A DNA stretch of 64,000 bases from SCTD01 sp963781675. GTDB lineage: Bacteria; Actinomycetota; Actinomycetes; Mycobacteriales; SCTD01. Where the stretch lies: the NCBI GenBank assembly GCA_963781675.1, contig CAWAGF010000006.1, forward strand, positions 124,001-188,000. The letters are read 5' to 3'. Shown piece after piece: positions 51,016 to 59,432 of the stretch. The notes beneath the pieces are model-generated. The model saw only the letters and a list, made by a program, of their open reading frames with translations. It did no database searches and was not told the DNA's origin. A program made the position numbers and the translations under genes. The number at the start of each line of letters is the position of its first letter. Within the stretch, counting starts at the first letter, position 1.

Positions 51016-52898
51016 CCCCGGACCCCTGGGACGCCGCCCCGTGCGGCCTGCTCGCCCTGGACCTCGACGGCGTGGTGAGCGCGGCGAACCGCACCGTCCT
51101 GCGCTGGGTGGGCCGGACCGGGGCGGAGGTCGTCGGGCGCCCCCTCAGCGGGCTCCTGACGGTGGGCGGGCGCATCTACTGGGAGACCCACCTCGCGCCG
51201 CTGCTGCACGTCGAGGGCCGCGTCGAGGAGGTGGCGGTCGTGCTGCGGACCGCCGGCGGCCGGCTGCCGGTCCTGCTGACCGTCGTGCGCGAGGGGGACG
51301 TGCTGCGGGTGGCGCTCGGCAGCGCGCGCGAGCGGTCGCGGTACGAGCAGGAGCTGCTCGCGGCGCGCCGGTCCGCGGACAGCGCGGCAGCGCGGCTGCG
51401 GGCGCTGCAGGAGACGACCGCAGCCCTGTCCGGGGCCGTCGGCGTCGCCGCCGTCGGGCAGGCGCTGACCACGGCGGCTCTGGGAGCGCTCGGCGCGGGC
51501 GCCGCAGCCGTCTGGCTCGCCGGGCCCGACGGCACGCTCGCGCCGCTGTCGGAGCCCGCGCCTGGCCTGGGGCTGCCGGAGTCGCGCGCGCTGCTGCAGG
51601 AACGCGTCGCGCTGCAGGACGCGGAGCAGGTGGTCGTACCGCTGCACGGGTCCACCTCGTTGCGGGGCGCGCTGTGCCTGCTGCCGCACCCTGGGACGGC
51701 CGCCGACCCCCCGGACCTCGAGCTGCTCACCGCGGTGGGGCAGCAGGCCGGCCTGGCGCTGGACCGCGCCGGCCTCTACGAGCAGAGCGCCGGCGTAGCC
51801 CGTGAGCTGCAGCACTCGCTGCTCGCGACGCCGCCGCCGGAGGACCCGCGGTTCTCCGTCGCCACGGCGTACCGCCCGGGCGTGGAGATGCTCGAGGTGG
51901 GCGGCGACTGGCACGACGTGTTCGCGTCCGGCCCGGACCGGCTGTCGGTGGTGGTCGGTGACGTCGTGGGGCGCGGCCTGCGCGCAGCCAGTGCGATGGG
52001 GCAGCTCCGCAGCGCCGTGCGCGCGGTGGCGGGAGCGGACTCCGGCCCCGGGGCGCTGCTGTCCCGGCTCGACCACTTCGTCGCACAGGTCGAGGCCGCC
52101 AGCATGGCGACGGTCGCCTACGCCGAGCTCGACCTGGCGACCGGCCTGCTGTGGCACGCGTGCGCCGGGCACCCGCCCCTGCTGCTGCTGCCGGAACGGG
52201 GTGCTCCCCGGCTGCTGTGGGACGGGAGGTCCACCCCTCTCGGCTGCTTCGAGCGGCCTGCGCTCCGGCCCTCCGCCGAGCTGCGGCTGGCGCCAGGTGA
52301 CCGGCTGCTCCTGTGCACCGACGGGCTCTTCGAGCGTCGCGACCGGGACCTCGACGCCGGGCTGTCGCTGCTGACGGACGTGGCTGCCGGGCTGGGAGCG
52401 CTCCCGCTGGCGGAGGCGGTGGCCCGGCTGACGGGCACCCTGCTGCTCGACGAGGTCGTGCGCGACGATGTCTGCGTGCTGATGCTGTCCTGGCAGGGCC
52501 CGCCGTTCGACCGGTCCCTGTCCGCCGACCTCCGCGCGCTGTCCGACGTCCGTCGAGCGCTCGGTGACTGGCTGCTGCTGGTGGGTGCGGACGACGCGAC
52601 GACGCAGGACCTCGTCCTGGCGGCGTCGGAGGCCATCGCGAACGCCGCCGAGCACGGCGCCGGGGGGCGCGGCAGCGAGCTGGTCCGGGTGCGCGGGTGG
52701 CGCGAGCCCTCCTCGGACGGGCCCGACCGGGTGGCGGTCCACGTCCACGACGACGGCCGCTGGCGCCCGGCGGTCCGCAGCGACGAGCGCGGGCGAGGGC
52801 TCCTGATCGTGCACGCCCTCGTGGACGAGGTCGACATCCAGGAGGCGGAGGGGACGACCGTCCTCCTGCGTCACCGGCTCCGCGCGGAGTCCTCGTGA
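51012..52898 (+). CDS. PAS-GAF-PP2C(SpoIIE)-HATPase protein: RsbP fused to an RsbW-like kinase
   Basis: 628 residues, no frame break. PAS ~5-100 (CGLLALDLDGVVSAANRTVLRWVG), short coiled coil ~105-135, GAF-like ~135-260, PP2C/SpoIIE ~265-495 and HATPase_c ~500-625. The phosphatase has its metal ligands: GGDWHD (297-302), GDVVGRG (316-322), DGLFE (437-441) and DD (485-486). The kinase has N-box EAIANAAEH (540-548), HDDGRW (579-584) and GRGLLIV (594-600). One polypeptide thus carries both the activating phosphatase and the anti-sigma kinase for the STAS antagonist encoded next. Overlaps rsbQ by 4 bp and the STAS gene by 4 bp. Confidence 0.9.
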   Translation: MTPDPWDAAPCGLLALDLDGVVSAANRTVLRWVGRTGAEVVGRPLSGLLTVGGRIYWETHLAPLLHVEGRVEEVAVVLRTAGGRLPVLLTVVREGDVLRVALGSARERSRYEQELLAARRSADSAAARLRALQETTAALSGAVGVAAVGQALTTAALGALGAGAAAVWLAGPDGTLAPLSEPAPGLGLPESRALLQERVALQDAEQVVVPLHGSTSLRGALCLLPHPGTAADPPDLELLTAVGQQAGLALDRAGLYEQSAGVARELQHSLLATPPPEDPRFSVATAYRPGVEMLEVGGDWHDVFASGPDRLSVVVGDVVGRGLRAASAMGQLRSAVRAVAGADSGPGALLSRLDHFVAQVEAASMATVAYAELDLATGLLWHACAGHPPLLLLPERGAPRLLWDGRSTPLGCFERPALRPSAELRLAPGDRLLLCTDGLFERRDRDLDAGLSLLTDVAAGLGALPLAEAVARLTGTLLLDEVVRDDVCVLMLSWQGPPFDRSLSADLRALSDVRRALGDWLLLVGADDATTQDLVLAASEAIANAAEHGAGGRGSELVRVRGWREPSSDGPDRVAVHVHDDGRWRPAVRSDERGRGLLIVHALVDEVDIQEAEGTTVLLRHRLRAESS

Positions 52899-53224
52899 GC
52901 CTCGAGGCAGGACCGGAGCGGCACGGGGTGCGCGTCGTGCGCGCCACGGGCGAGGTCGACGTCGTGTCCGCGTCGGCCCTGGAGGAGCAGCTTCCCGCAG
53001 AGGGCGCTCTCGTCCTCGACCTGTCCGCCACGACCTTCTTCGACAGCGCCGGCGTCCGGCTCGTCCACCGGCTGGCGCGGGCGCACGCCGACCGCGGCCA
53101 CGGCTTCCGGGTCGTGGCGCCGCCCGGCGGCCGGGCGAGGCGCGTGCTGGACCTCGTCGGCTTCACCGAGGTCGTGAGCGACGACCTGGACACGGCGGTC
53201 GCGGGCGTCTCCGTTGCGCCCTGA
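52895..53224 (+). CDS. STAS-domain anti-sigma-factor antagonist (RsbV-like)
   Basis: 109 residues. STAS fold with VRVVRATGEVDVVSASALEEQL, ALVLDLSATTFFDSAGVRLVHRLAR and FRVVAPPGGRARRVLDLVG. The phosphorylatable Ser is Ser51 in FFDSAG, the canonical RsbV/SpoIIAA position. When unphosphorylated it should bind the anti-sigma kinase domain of the preceding protein or another RsbW. GTG 52895 overlaps the previous stop (GTGA). Three genes, one transcript, no sigma factor nearby. Confidence 0.9.
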   Translation: MSLEAGPERHGVRVVRATGEVDVVSASALEEQLPAEGALVLDLSATTFFDSAGVRLVHRLARAHADRGHGFRVVAPPGGRARRVLDLVGFTEVVSDDLDTAVAGVSVAP

Positions 53225-53227
53225 GGG

Positions 53228-53902
53228 CTAGCGCGCCCGCGGCGCGTGCCCGCCGAGCAGCGCGTCCAGCTCGCTCTCGACCTCGGTCGTCGCCACGAGC
53301 AGCAGCTCGTCGCCGCCCTCGAGCGCCGCGTCGGGCGTCGGCACGATGACCCGCCCCTCGCGCAGGATCGCGACCAGGGCGGTGTCGTTCGGCCACGGCA
53401 CCGAGCTGACGAGCTTGCCGACCAGCGGGGCGTCCTCGGCCAGCGTGAGCTCGACCAGGTTGGCGTTGCCGCGCTGGAAGGTGAGCAGCCGCACGAGGTC
53501 GCCGACGGACACGGCCTCCTCGACGACGGCAGCGAGCAGGCGCGGCGAGGACACCGAGACGTCGACGCCCCAGGACTCGTTGAACAGCCACTCGTTCTTG
53601 GGGTGGTTCACCTTCGCGACCACCCGGTCGACCCCGAACTCGGTCTTGGCGAGCAGCGACAGCACGAGGTTGGCCTTGTCGTCGCCGGTGGCGGCCACCA
53701 CGACGTCGCAGCTCTGCAGACGGGCGGTCACCAGCGTGTCGAGCTCGCAGGCGTCGGCCAGCAGCCACTCGGCGGTCGGCACGCTGTCGACCTTCATGGC
53801 GCGCGGCTCGCGCTCGATGAGCAGCACCTCGTGGCCGTTGCCGAGCAGCTCGGTCGCGATGGAGCGGCCGACGTTGCCGGCGCCCGCGATGGCGACGCGC
53901 AT
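53228..53902 (-). CDS. ceoC: TrkA-type potassium uptake regulatory protein, second copy
   Basis: 224 residues. RCK_N domain MRVAIAGAGNVGRSIATELLGNGHEVLLIERE with the NAD-binding GAGNVG and the ribose-binding Glu, then RCK_C (GNANLVELTLAEDAPLVGKLVSSVPWPNDTALVAILREGRVIVPTPDAALEGGDELLLV). Gates a potassium channel or transporter in response to NAD(H) or ATP/c-di-AMP. ATG 53902 directly overlaps the end of the first copy (TGATG), the usual actinobacterial ceoB-ceoC pair, next to a KimA/APC permease gene. Confidence 0.9.
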   Translation of the reverse strand: MRVAIAGAGNVGRSIATELLGNGHEVLLIEREPRAMKVDSVPTAEWLLADACELDTLVTARLQSCDVVVAATGDDKANLVLSLLAKTEFGVDRVVAKVNHPKNEWLFNESWGVDVSVSSPRLLAAVVEEAVSVGDLVRLLTFQRGNANLVELTLAEDAPLVGKLVSSVPWPNDTALVAILREGRVIVPTPDAALEGGDELLLVATTEVESELDALLGGHAPRAR

Positions 53903-54571
53903 CAGTGGTCCCCTGCCTGCGGCGCGGCGGCGAGCACCGCGACCACCTCGTCGATCCGGTCGCTCTGCACCGTGACGTGCAGCAGGTCGCCCTCCTGCAG
54001 GACGGTGTCGGCGTGCGGCAGCATGCCCGTCGCCGAGCCGGGTCAGCAGCGCGACGCGCGCGCCCGTGACGGCCTCCAGCCGGGTGATCCGCTCGCCGAT
54101 CCACGCGCGGGCGTAGGCGAGCTCGGCCAGCACGACGTGGCCGCTCGGGTCGCGCCACTCGGACGCCTCGCCCTCGGGCAGCAGCCGGCGGATGACCTGG
54201 TCCGAGGTCCAGCGCACGGTGGCGACCGTCGGGATGCCCAGCTTCTGGTAGACGGCGGCGCGGCGGGCGTCGTAGATGCGGGCCACGACGTTGTCGAGGC
54301 CGAACGTCTCGCGGGCCACCCGGGCGGCGATGATGTTGGAGTTGTCGCCGCTGGAGACCGCCGCGAACGCGTGCGCCCGCTCGATGCCGGCCTCGACGAG
54401 GGTGTCGCGGTCGAAGCCGACGCCGGTGACCTTGAGGCCGGCGAAGTCGGCGGACAGCCGGCGGAAGGCCCCTGCGTCGCGGTCGATGACGGCCACGGAG
54501 TGCCCGAGCTCCTCGAGCTCCTTGGCGAGCGCGGAGCCGACGCGGCCGCAGCCCATGATCACGACGTGCAC
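53902..54571 (-). CDS. ceoB: TrkA-type potassium uptake regulatory protein, first copy (frameshift near 54033)
   Basis: About 223 residues. RCK_N MHVVIMGCGRVGSALAKELEELGHSVAVIDRD with GVGFDRDTLVEAGIERAHAFAAVSSGDN, RCK_C begins after RLEAVTGARVALLTRLG, where one extra base appears; the correct end is MLPHADTVLQEGDLLHVTVQSDRIDEVVAVLAAAPQAGDH with TGA at 53902-53904. Without correcting the slip this gene would read into ceoC as one false ORF. GTG 54571; divergent from the permease gene. Confidence 0.88.
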
Positions 54572-54646
54572 GGTCCGCTCCCTGTCCGAGGGCCCGCCCC
54601 GCGGGCCGCGATCGACGCTACACGCGGGGGAGGGCCGGGTCGGCCG

Positions 54647-54652
54647 TACGCT
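54647..54652 (+). promoter_or_regulatory. Candidate -10 box (TACGCT) of the permease gene
   Basis: TACGCT ends 8 nt before GTG 54661; GTACGCTCT is identical to the box at 49127-49135. Confidence 0.4.
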
Positions 54653-54660
54653 CTGCCCTC

Positions 54661-56664
54661 GTGTCCAGGGCCAACGACGTCGTCAAGCGCGTCGTCGTCG
54701 GGCGGGCCCTGCGCAGCGACCGCGCCAGCGAGCAGGAGCTGCCCAAGCGGCTGGCCCTGCCGATCTTCGCGAGCGACCCGCTGTCGAGCGTCACGTACGC
54801 CACGCAGGAGCTGCTGGTCGTCCTCACCCTCGGCGGCCTGTCCTACCTCTACCTGACGCCCTACCTCGCGGCCGGCGTCGTCCTGCTGCTGACCGTCGTG
54901 GTGCTGTCCTACCGGCAGCTCGTGCACGCCTACCCGAGCGGTGGCGGCGACTACCAGGTCGCGTCGGAGAACCTCGGCCGGCGCAGCGGCGGCGTCGTCG
55001 CGAGCGCGCTGCTGGTCGACTACGTGCTCACCGTGGCGGTGTCGGTCTCCGCCGGCGTCGACAACATCATCTCCGCGGCGGAGGGGCTGGCCGACCACCG
55101 CGTCGCGCTCGCCCTCGGCTTCGTCGTCTTCCTCACCGCGATGAACCTGCGCGGCGTCAAGGAGTCCGGCAAGGCGTTCGCCGTGCCGACGTACGGCTTC
55201 GTCGTCGGCGTCTTCGCGATGATCGCGTACGGGCTGTTCCGCGCCCTCACCGGCGACACCCCGGTGGCGGAGAGCGCGATGTACGAGGTGGTGCCGGAGG
55301 ACGGCAAGGCCGGGCTGACCGGCCTGGCGTTCGCGTTCCTCGCGCTGCGCGCGTTCGCCTCCGGGTGCACCGCGCTCACCGGCGTCGAGGCCATCGCGAA
55401 CGGCGTCCCCGCGTTCCGCAAGCCCAAGAGCCGCAACGCCGCGACGACGCTCGCCGCGATGGGCACGATCGCGATGAGCATGTTCATCGGGATCACCGCG
55501 CTGGCGATCCTGACCGAGGTCCGCTACTCGGAGGACCCTGGCCTGCAGTTCGTCGGGTTCGACGACGGCGACGTGCAGCGCAGCGTCATCGCGCAGGTGG
55601 CGGCGGCCGTCTTCGGCGACGGCAGCATCCCCTTCTACTACGTGCAGGTGATGGCGGCCGGCATCCTCATCCTGGCCGCGAACACCGCCTACAACGGCTT
55701 CCCGCTGCTCGGCTCGATCCTCGCGCAGGACCGCTACCTGCCGCGCCAGCTGCACACGCGCGGCGACCGGCTCGTCTACAGCAACGGCATCCTGCTGCTC
55801 GCGGTCTTCGCCGGGCTGCTCATCGTCGCCTTCGACGCCAACGTCACGCGGCTGATCCAGCTCTACATCATCGGCGTCTTCACGGCCTTCACGTTCGGCC
55901 AGTTCGGCATGGTGCGGTACTGGAACCGCCTCATCGCGAGCGGCTCGGTGACCGCCGAGCGTCTCGGCGGCGTGAAGCGCGGGCGCGCCATCAACTTCAC
56001 CGGCGCCAGCCTGACCGGGATCGTGCTGGTCATCGTGACCATCACGAAGTTCACGCACGGCGCCTACCTCGTGCTCATCGCGATGCCGATCCTCTACGCG
56101 CTGATGCGCGGCATCTACAACCACTACACGCGGGTCTCCGAGGAGCTCGAGCCCGACGACGAGATGGTCCCGCTGCCGAGCCGCAACCACGCGATCGTGC
56201 TGGTGTCCAAGGTGCACGCGCCGACGCTGCGCGCGCTCGCGTACGCCCGTGCGACCCGGCCGCACGACCTCACCGCGCTCACCGTCTCGGTCGACGCGGA
56301 GGAGAGCCGGCGGCTGCAGGAGCAGTGGGACCGGCGCGAGATCCCGGTGCCGCTGACCATCATCGACTCGCCCTACCGCGAGATCACCCGGCCGGTCCTC
56401 GAGTACGTCCGCGACATCCGCCTCAAGAGCCCGCGCGACGTCGTCACGGTGTTCATCCCCGAGTACGTCGTCGGCCACTGGTGGGAGCAGCTGCTGCACA
56501 ACCAGAGCGCGCTGCGCCTCAAGGGCCGGCTGCTGTTCCAGCCCGGCGTGATGGTGACCAGCGTGGCCTACCAGCTGCGCTCGTCCGAGCGGCGCCGCGA
56601 CGACGACGACGGCGGCAGCGCCCCCGGCGACGCGCGGCGGCCCACGGTCGACGACCGGGCGTGA
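54661..56664 (+). CDS. APC-family permease, KimA/KUP-like potassium or amino-acid transporter
   Basis: 667 residues. KRLALPIFASDPLSSVTYATQELLVVLTLGG opens a 12-helix APC core; LRGVKESGKAFAVPTYGFVVGVFAMI, FASGCTALTGVEAIANGVPAFRKPKSRNAATTLAAMG and NTAYNGFPLLGSILAQDRYLPRQL are family motifs. A ~170-residue cytosolic C-terminal domain follows. This is the Bacillus KimA (potassium importer) architecture, and the adjacent divergent CeoB/CeoC regulators favour potassium over amino acids. No frame breaks. The C-terminal ~20 residues are very acidic and Asp-rich. Confidence 0.85.
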   Translation: MSRANDVVKRVVVGRALRSDRASEQELPKRLALPIFASDPLSSVTYATQELLVVLTLGGLSYLYLTPYLAAGVVLLLTVVVLSYRQLVHAYPSGGGDYQVASENLGRRSGGVVASALLVDYVLTVAVSVSAGVDNIISAAEGLADHRVALALGFVVFLTAMNLRGVKESGKAFAVPTYGFVVGVFAMIAYGLFRALTGDTPVAESAMYEVVPEDGKAGLTGLAFAFLALRAFASGCTALTGVEAIANGVPAFRKPKSRNAATTLAAMGTIAMSMFIGITALAILTEVRYSEDPGLQFVGFDDGDVQRSVIAQVAAAVFGDGSIPFYYVQVMAAGILILAANTAYNGFPLLGSILAQDRYLPRQLHTRGDRLVYSNGILLLAVFAGLLIVAFDANVTRLIQLYIIGVFTAFTFGQFGMVRYWNRLIASGSVTAERLGGVKRGRAINFTGASLTGIVLVIVTITKFTHGAYLVLIAMPILYALMRGIYNHYTRVSEELEPDDEMVPLPSRNHAIVLVSKVHAPTLRALAYARATRPHDLTALTVSVDAEESRRLQEQWDRREIPVPLTIIDSPYREITRPVLEYVRDIRLKSPRDVVTVFIPEYVVGHWWEQLLHNQSALRLKGRLLFQPGVMVTSVAYQLRSSERRRDDDDGGSAPGDARRPTVDDRA

Positions 56665-56716
56665 TCGCACCCCACCACGTCGCTCGCTGCGCGCACGACG
56701 CGCCGGGGACCCTGCG

Positions 56717-57916
56717 GTGATCCTCGACGTCGGCGCGGTCGCCGCTGGCGGCGCCTGCGTCGCCCGCGCGGAGGACGGTCGGGTCGTCTTCGTGCGCCAC
56801 GCCCTGCCCGGTGAGCGGGTGCGCGTGGTCGTCACCGGTGAGACCAGGCACTACCTGCGCGCCGACGCCGTCGAGGTGCTCGCGTCCTCGCCGGACCGGG
56901 TCGTCCCGCCCTGCCCCTACGCGGGCCCTGGCCTGTGCGGCGGCTGCGACTGGCAGCACGTCGCCCTGCCCGCGCAGCGCCGGCTCAAGGCGCAGCTCGT
57001 CGAGGAGCAGCTGCGCCGGGTCGCCCGCCTCGAGCAGGAGGTCGAGGTCGAGGCGGTGCCCGGCGACGTCGAGGGGCTGCGCTGGCGCACCCGCGTGCAG
57101 TACGCCGTCGACTCCACCGGCCGGGCCGGGCTGCGCAAGCACCGCTCGCACGAGCTGCAGCACGTCGACCTCTGCCTCATCGCGACCAAGGAGGTCGAGG
57201 AGGTCGGCGCGGAGCGGCTGCCCTGGACGGGGGCGGCCTCGGTCGAGGTGGCGGCGGACGGCGCCCAGCGGCTGGTCTCCGTGACCGGACGGCACGCGCA
57301 GCTGCCCGAGGTCGGGGCCGGCATCGTCGTGGAGGGGCGTCCGGTGCAGGCGCCGCACGGCCTGCGGCACGTCGTGCTCGGCCGGTCGTACGAGGTGGCG
57401 GCCGGCGGCTTCTGGCAGGTCCACCCGGGGGCGGCCGAGGTGCTCGCGCAGGCGGTGCTCGACGGCCTGGACCCGCAGCCGGGGGAGAGCGCCGTCGACC
57501 TCTACGCCGGGGTGGGGCTGTTCGCGGCGCTGCTCGGCGAGCGCGGGCTGTCGGTGCTCGCCGTCGAGGGCGACGCGCGGGCCTGCGCCGACGCGGCGCG
57601 CAACACCGCCGACCTCCCGCAGGTCCGCATCCGCACCGCGCCGGTCGACGCCGCGGGCGTGCGCCGGGTGGGGCAGCCCGACCTCGTGGTGCTCGACCCG
57701 CCGCGCGCCGGCGCGGGCATCGAGACGACGCGGGCGCTGGCCGAGCTGCGGCCGCGCCGGATGGCGTACGTGTCGTGCGACCCCGGGTCCTTCGCGCGCG
57801 ACCTGCGGGTGCTGCTGGACGCGGGCTGGTCGTTGGAGTCCCTGCGCGCCTTCGACCTCTACCCGATGACCGAGCACGTGGAGACCGTCGCCGTCCTCGC
57901 GCCGCCGGTCTTCTAG
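56717..57916 (+). CDS. Class I SAM-dependent RNA methyltransferase (TrmA/RlmD-like)
   Basis: 399 residues. N-terminal TRAM-like beta barrel (GGACVARAEDGRVVFVRHALPGERVRVVV), a cysteine cluster CPYAGPGLCGGCDW that with a later CLIATKE Cys forms the 4Fe-4S site, and the methyltransferase core: SAM loop DLYAGVGLFAALLGERG, VLDPPRAGAG and catalytic VSCDPGSFARDL. Makes m5U in tRNA or rRNA through Cys attack on C6. GTG 56717. Its stop shares CTAG 57913-57916 with the DUF2200 gene. Confidence 0.9.
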   Translation: MILDVGAVAAGGACVARAEDGRVVFVRHALPGERVRVVVTGETRHYLRADAVEVLASSPDRVVPPCPYAGPGLCGGCDWQHVALPAQRRLKAQLVEEQLRRVARLEQEVEVEAVPGDVEGLRWRTRVQYAVDSTGRAGLRKHRSHELQHVDLCLIATKEVEEVGAERLPWTGAASVEVAADGAQRLVSVTGRHAQLPEVGAGIVVEGRPVQAPHGLRHVVLGRSYEVAAGGFWQVHPGAAEVLAQAVLDGLDPQPGESAVDLYAGVGLFAALLGERGLSVLAVEGDARACADAARNTADLPQVRIRTAPVDAAGVRRVGQPDLVVLDPPRAGAGIETTRALAELRPRRMAYVSCDPGSFARDLRVLLDAGWSLESLRAFDLYPMTEHVETVAVLAPPVF

Positions 57917-58254
57917 GCGCGCAGCACCCTCTCCAGGGGCCGGCCCTTCGCGAGCTCGTCGACGAGCTTGTCCAGGTAGCGGACCCGGCGCATCAGCGGG
58001 TCCTCCACCTCCTGCACGCGCACCCCGCACACCGACCCGGTGATGGTCTCCGCGAGCGGGTTCAGCTCCGCGGCGGCGAAGAAGTCCTGGAAGGTCGTGC
58101 GGCCGTCGAGGTGCGCCTGCAGCTCAGCCTCGTCGAAGCCGGTCAGCCACCGGACCACCTCGCGCAGCTCGGCCTCGCTGCGGCCCTTCTTCTCGACCTT
58201 GGCGACGTAGTGCGGGTACACCGAGGCCACGCTGGTGGTGAAGATCCTGTGCAC
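57913..58254 (-). CDS. DUF2200 domain-containing protein
   Basis: 113 residues, GTG 58254. HRIFTTSVASVYPHYVAKVEKKGRSEAELREVVRWLTGFDEAEL and EDPLMRRVRYLDKLVDELAKGRPLERVLR are the two conserved DUF2200 segments; ITGSVCGVRVQEVED between them carries a conserved Cys. All-helical, cytoplasmic, function unknown. Lies 18 bp after the TrmB stop and likely shares its transcript. Confidence 0.9.
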   Translation of the reverse strand: MHRIFTTSVASVYPHYVAKVEKKGRSEAELREVVRWLTGFDEAELQAHLDGRTTFQDFFAAAELNPLAETITGSVCGVRVQEVEDPLMRRVRYLDKLVDELAKGRPLERVLRA

Positions 58255-58272
58255 GGGACGAGCGTAGAGCGG

Positions 58273-58929
58273 TCAGCGGCGCCGGGCGACGAGGTCGTAC
58301 GAGCGCCGTCCGGCGTCGAGGCCGCGCTGCTCGAAGCGCGTCACCGGCCGCGCGCCGCGCTCCCGCGACACCACGTCGTACGCGGGGGAGCCCGTCAGCA
58401 CCTGCTCGGCCTGCTCCGCGTAGGAGGGCCAGTCGGTCGCGACGTGCAGCAGGCCGCCGGGCCGCAGCCGGGAGGCCACCAGGTCGGCGAAGGCCGTCGT
58501 CACGAGCCGGCGCTTGGCGTGCCGGGCCTTGGGCCACGGGTCGGGGAAGAAGACCCGCACCTCGTCGAGGGAGCGGGGCGTGAGGAGGTCCTGCAGGACC
58601 TCGCGCGCATCGGCCTCCAGCACCCGCACGTTCGTGAGCCCGCCGTCCTCGACGAGCCGCAGCAGGTTGCCGAGGCCGGGGGTGTGCACCTCGACGGCGA
58701 GCACGTCCCGCGCCGGGTCCGCCGCCGCCATGGCCGCCGTCGCCTCGCCCATGCCGGAGCCGACCTCGAGCACGAGCGGCGCGGTGCGCCCGAACACCTG
58801 CTCCGCGACGAACGGGCGACTGCCGTCCGCGCCGTACGACGGCAGCAGGCGCTCCAGCGCGTCGGCCTGGCCGGTCGTCACCCGGCGCCGCACCTTGAAC
58901 GTGCGGACCGGGGCGTGCGTCGTGTCCAT
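58273..58929 (-). CDS. trmB: tRNA (guanine-N7-)-methyltransferase
   Basis: 218 residues. SAM loop LEVGSGMGEATAAMAAADP, ribose acid in LAVEVHTPGLG, and the tRNA-methyltransferase motif FFPDPWPKARHAKRRLV with LRPGGLLHVATDWPSYAEQ. Adds the methyl at N7 of G46 in the tRNA variable loop using SAM. ATG 58929 with GGGGAG close upstream. Divergent from the NfeD gene, and followed by DUF2200. Confidence 0.93.
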   Translation of the reverse strand: MDTTHAPVRTFKVRRRVTTGQADALERLLPSYGADGSRPFVAEQVFGRTAPLVLEVGSGMGEATAAMAAADPARDVLAVEVHTPGLGNLLRLVEDGGLTNVRVLEADAREVLQDLLTPRSLDEVRVFFPDPWPKARHAKRRLVTTAFADLVASRLRPGGLLHVATDWPSYAEQAEQVLTGSPAYDVVSRERGARPVTRFEQRGLDAGRRSYDLVARRR

Positions 58930-58956
58930 CTCCCCATCCTGGGGGACGCCGCGGGC

Positions 58957-58962
58957 TAGGGT
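58957..58962 (+). promoter_or_regulatory. Candidate -10 box (TAGGGT) of the NfeD-SPFH operon
   Basis: TAGGGT ends 7 nt before GTG 58970, another leaderless-type arrangement. Confidence 0.35.
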
Positions 58963-58969
58963 CCGGGGC

Positions 58970-59416
58970 GTGGACAGCGAGCTCGTCTGGCTGCTCGTGG
59001 GGGTCGGCCTGGTGGTGGCCGAGGTGCTCACGCTGACGGTCGTGCTGGGCCTGCTCGGGGTGGCCGCGCTGGCCACCGCGCTGGTCGGCTTCCTCGGTGC
59101 GCCGCTGCTCGTCCAGGCGCTCGCCTTCGCCGGCTCCTCCGCGGCGCTGCTCGTCTACGCGCGCCCCGCGGCGCAGCGGCTGCTCGCCCGCGGCGACGAC
59201 GCCAGCGGTGCCCGCACCGACGCCCGCGCCCTCACCGGCTCGACCGCCCTCGTCGTCGAGCGCGTCAGCGACGACACCGGCCAGGTCCGCCTGAACGGCG
59301 AGCTCTGGCGCGCACGTCCGTACGCCGGTGGTCCGCCGCTCGAGGCCGGCGCCGCCGTCAGCGTCGCCGCCGTCGACGGCGCCACCCTGCTCGTCTACTC
59401 CGCCGACCTGTCCTGA
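58970..59416 (+). CDS. NfeD family protein
   Basis: 148 residues. Two to three N-terminal hydrophobic helices (LVWLLVGVGLVVAEVLTLTVVLGLLGVAALATALVG, LLVQALAFAGSSAALLVYA) and a C-terminal OB-like barrel (ALTGSTALVVERVSDDTGQVRLNGELWRARPYAG ... AVDGATLLV), the short NfeD type. Partners the SPFH protein encoded 16 bp downstream in membrane-microdomain organisation. Confidence 0.92.
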   Translation: MDSELVWLLVGVGLVVAEVLTLTVVLGLLGVAALATALVGFLGAPLLVQALAFAGSSAALLVYARPAAQRLLARGDDASGARTDARALTGSTALVVERVSDDTGQVRLNGELWRARPYAGGPPLEAGAAVSVAAVDGATLLVYSADLS

Positions 59417-59432
59417 CACCCGAGGAGCTCCC

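Noticed and set aside
53228..54571. A single 447-residue open frame joining both TrkA-like regulators
   Set aside because: The join is created by an extra base near 54033; the other frame gives the normal CeoB C-terminus and a TGA that overlaps the ceoC ATG.
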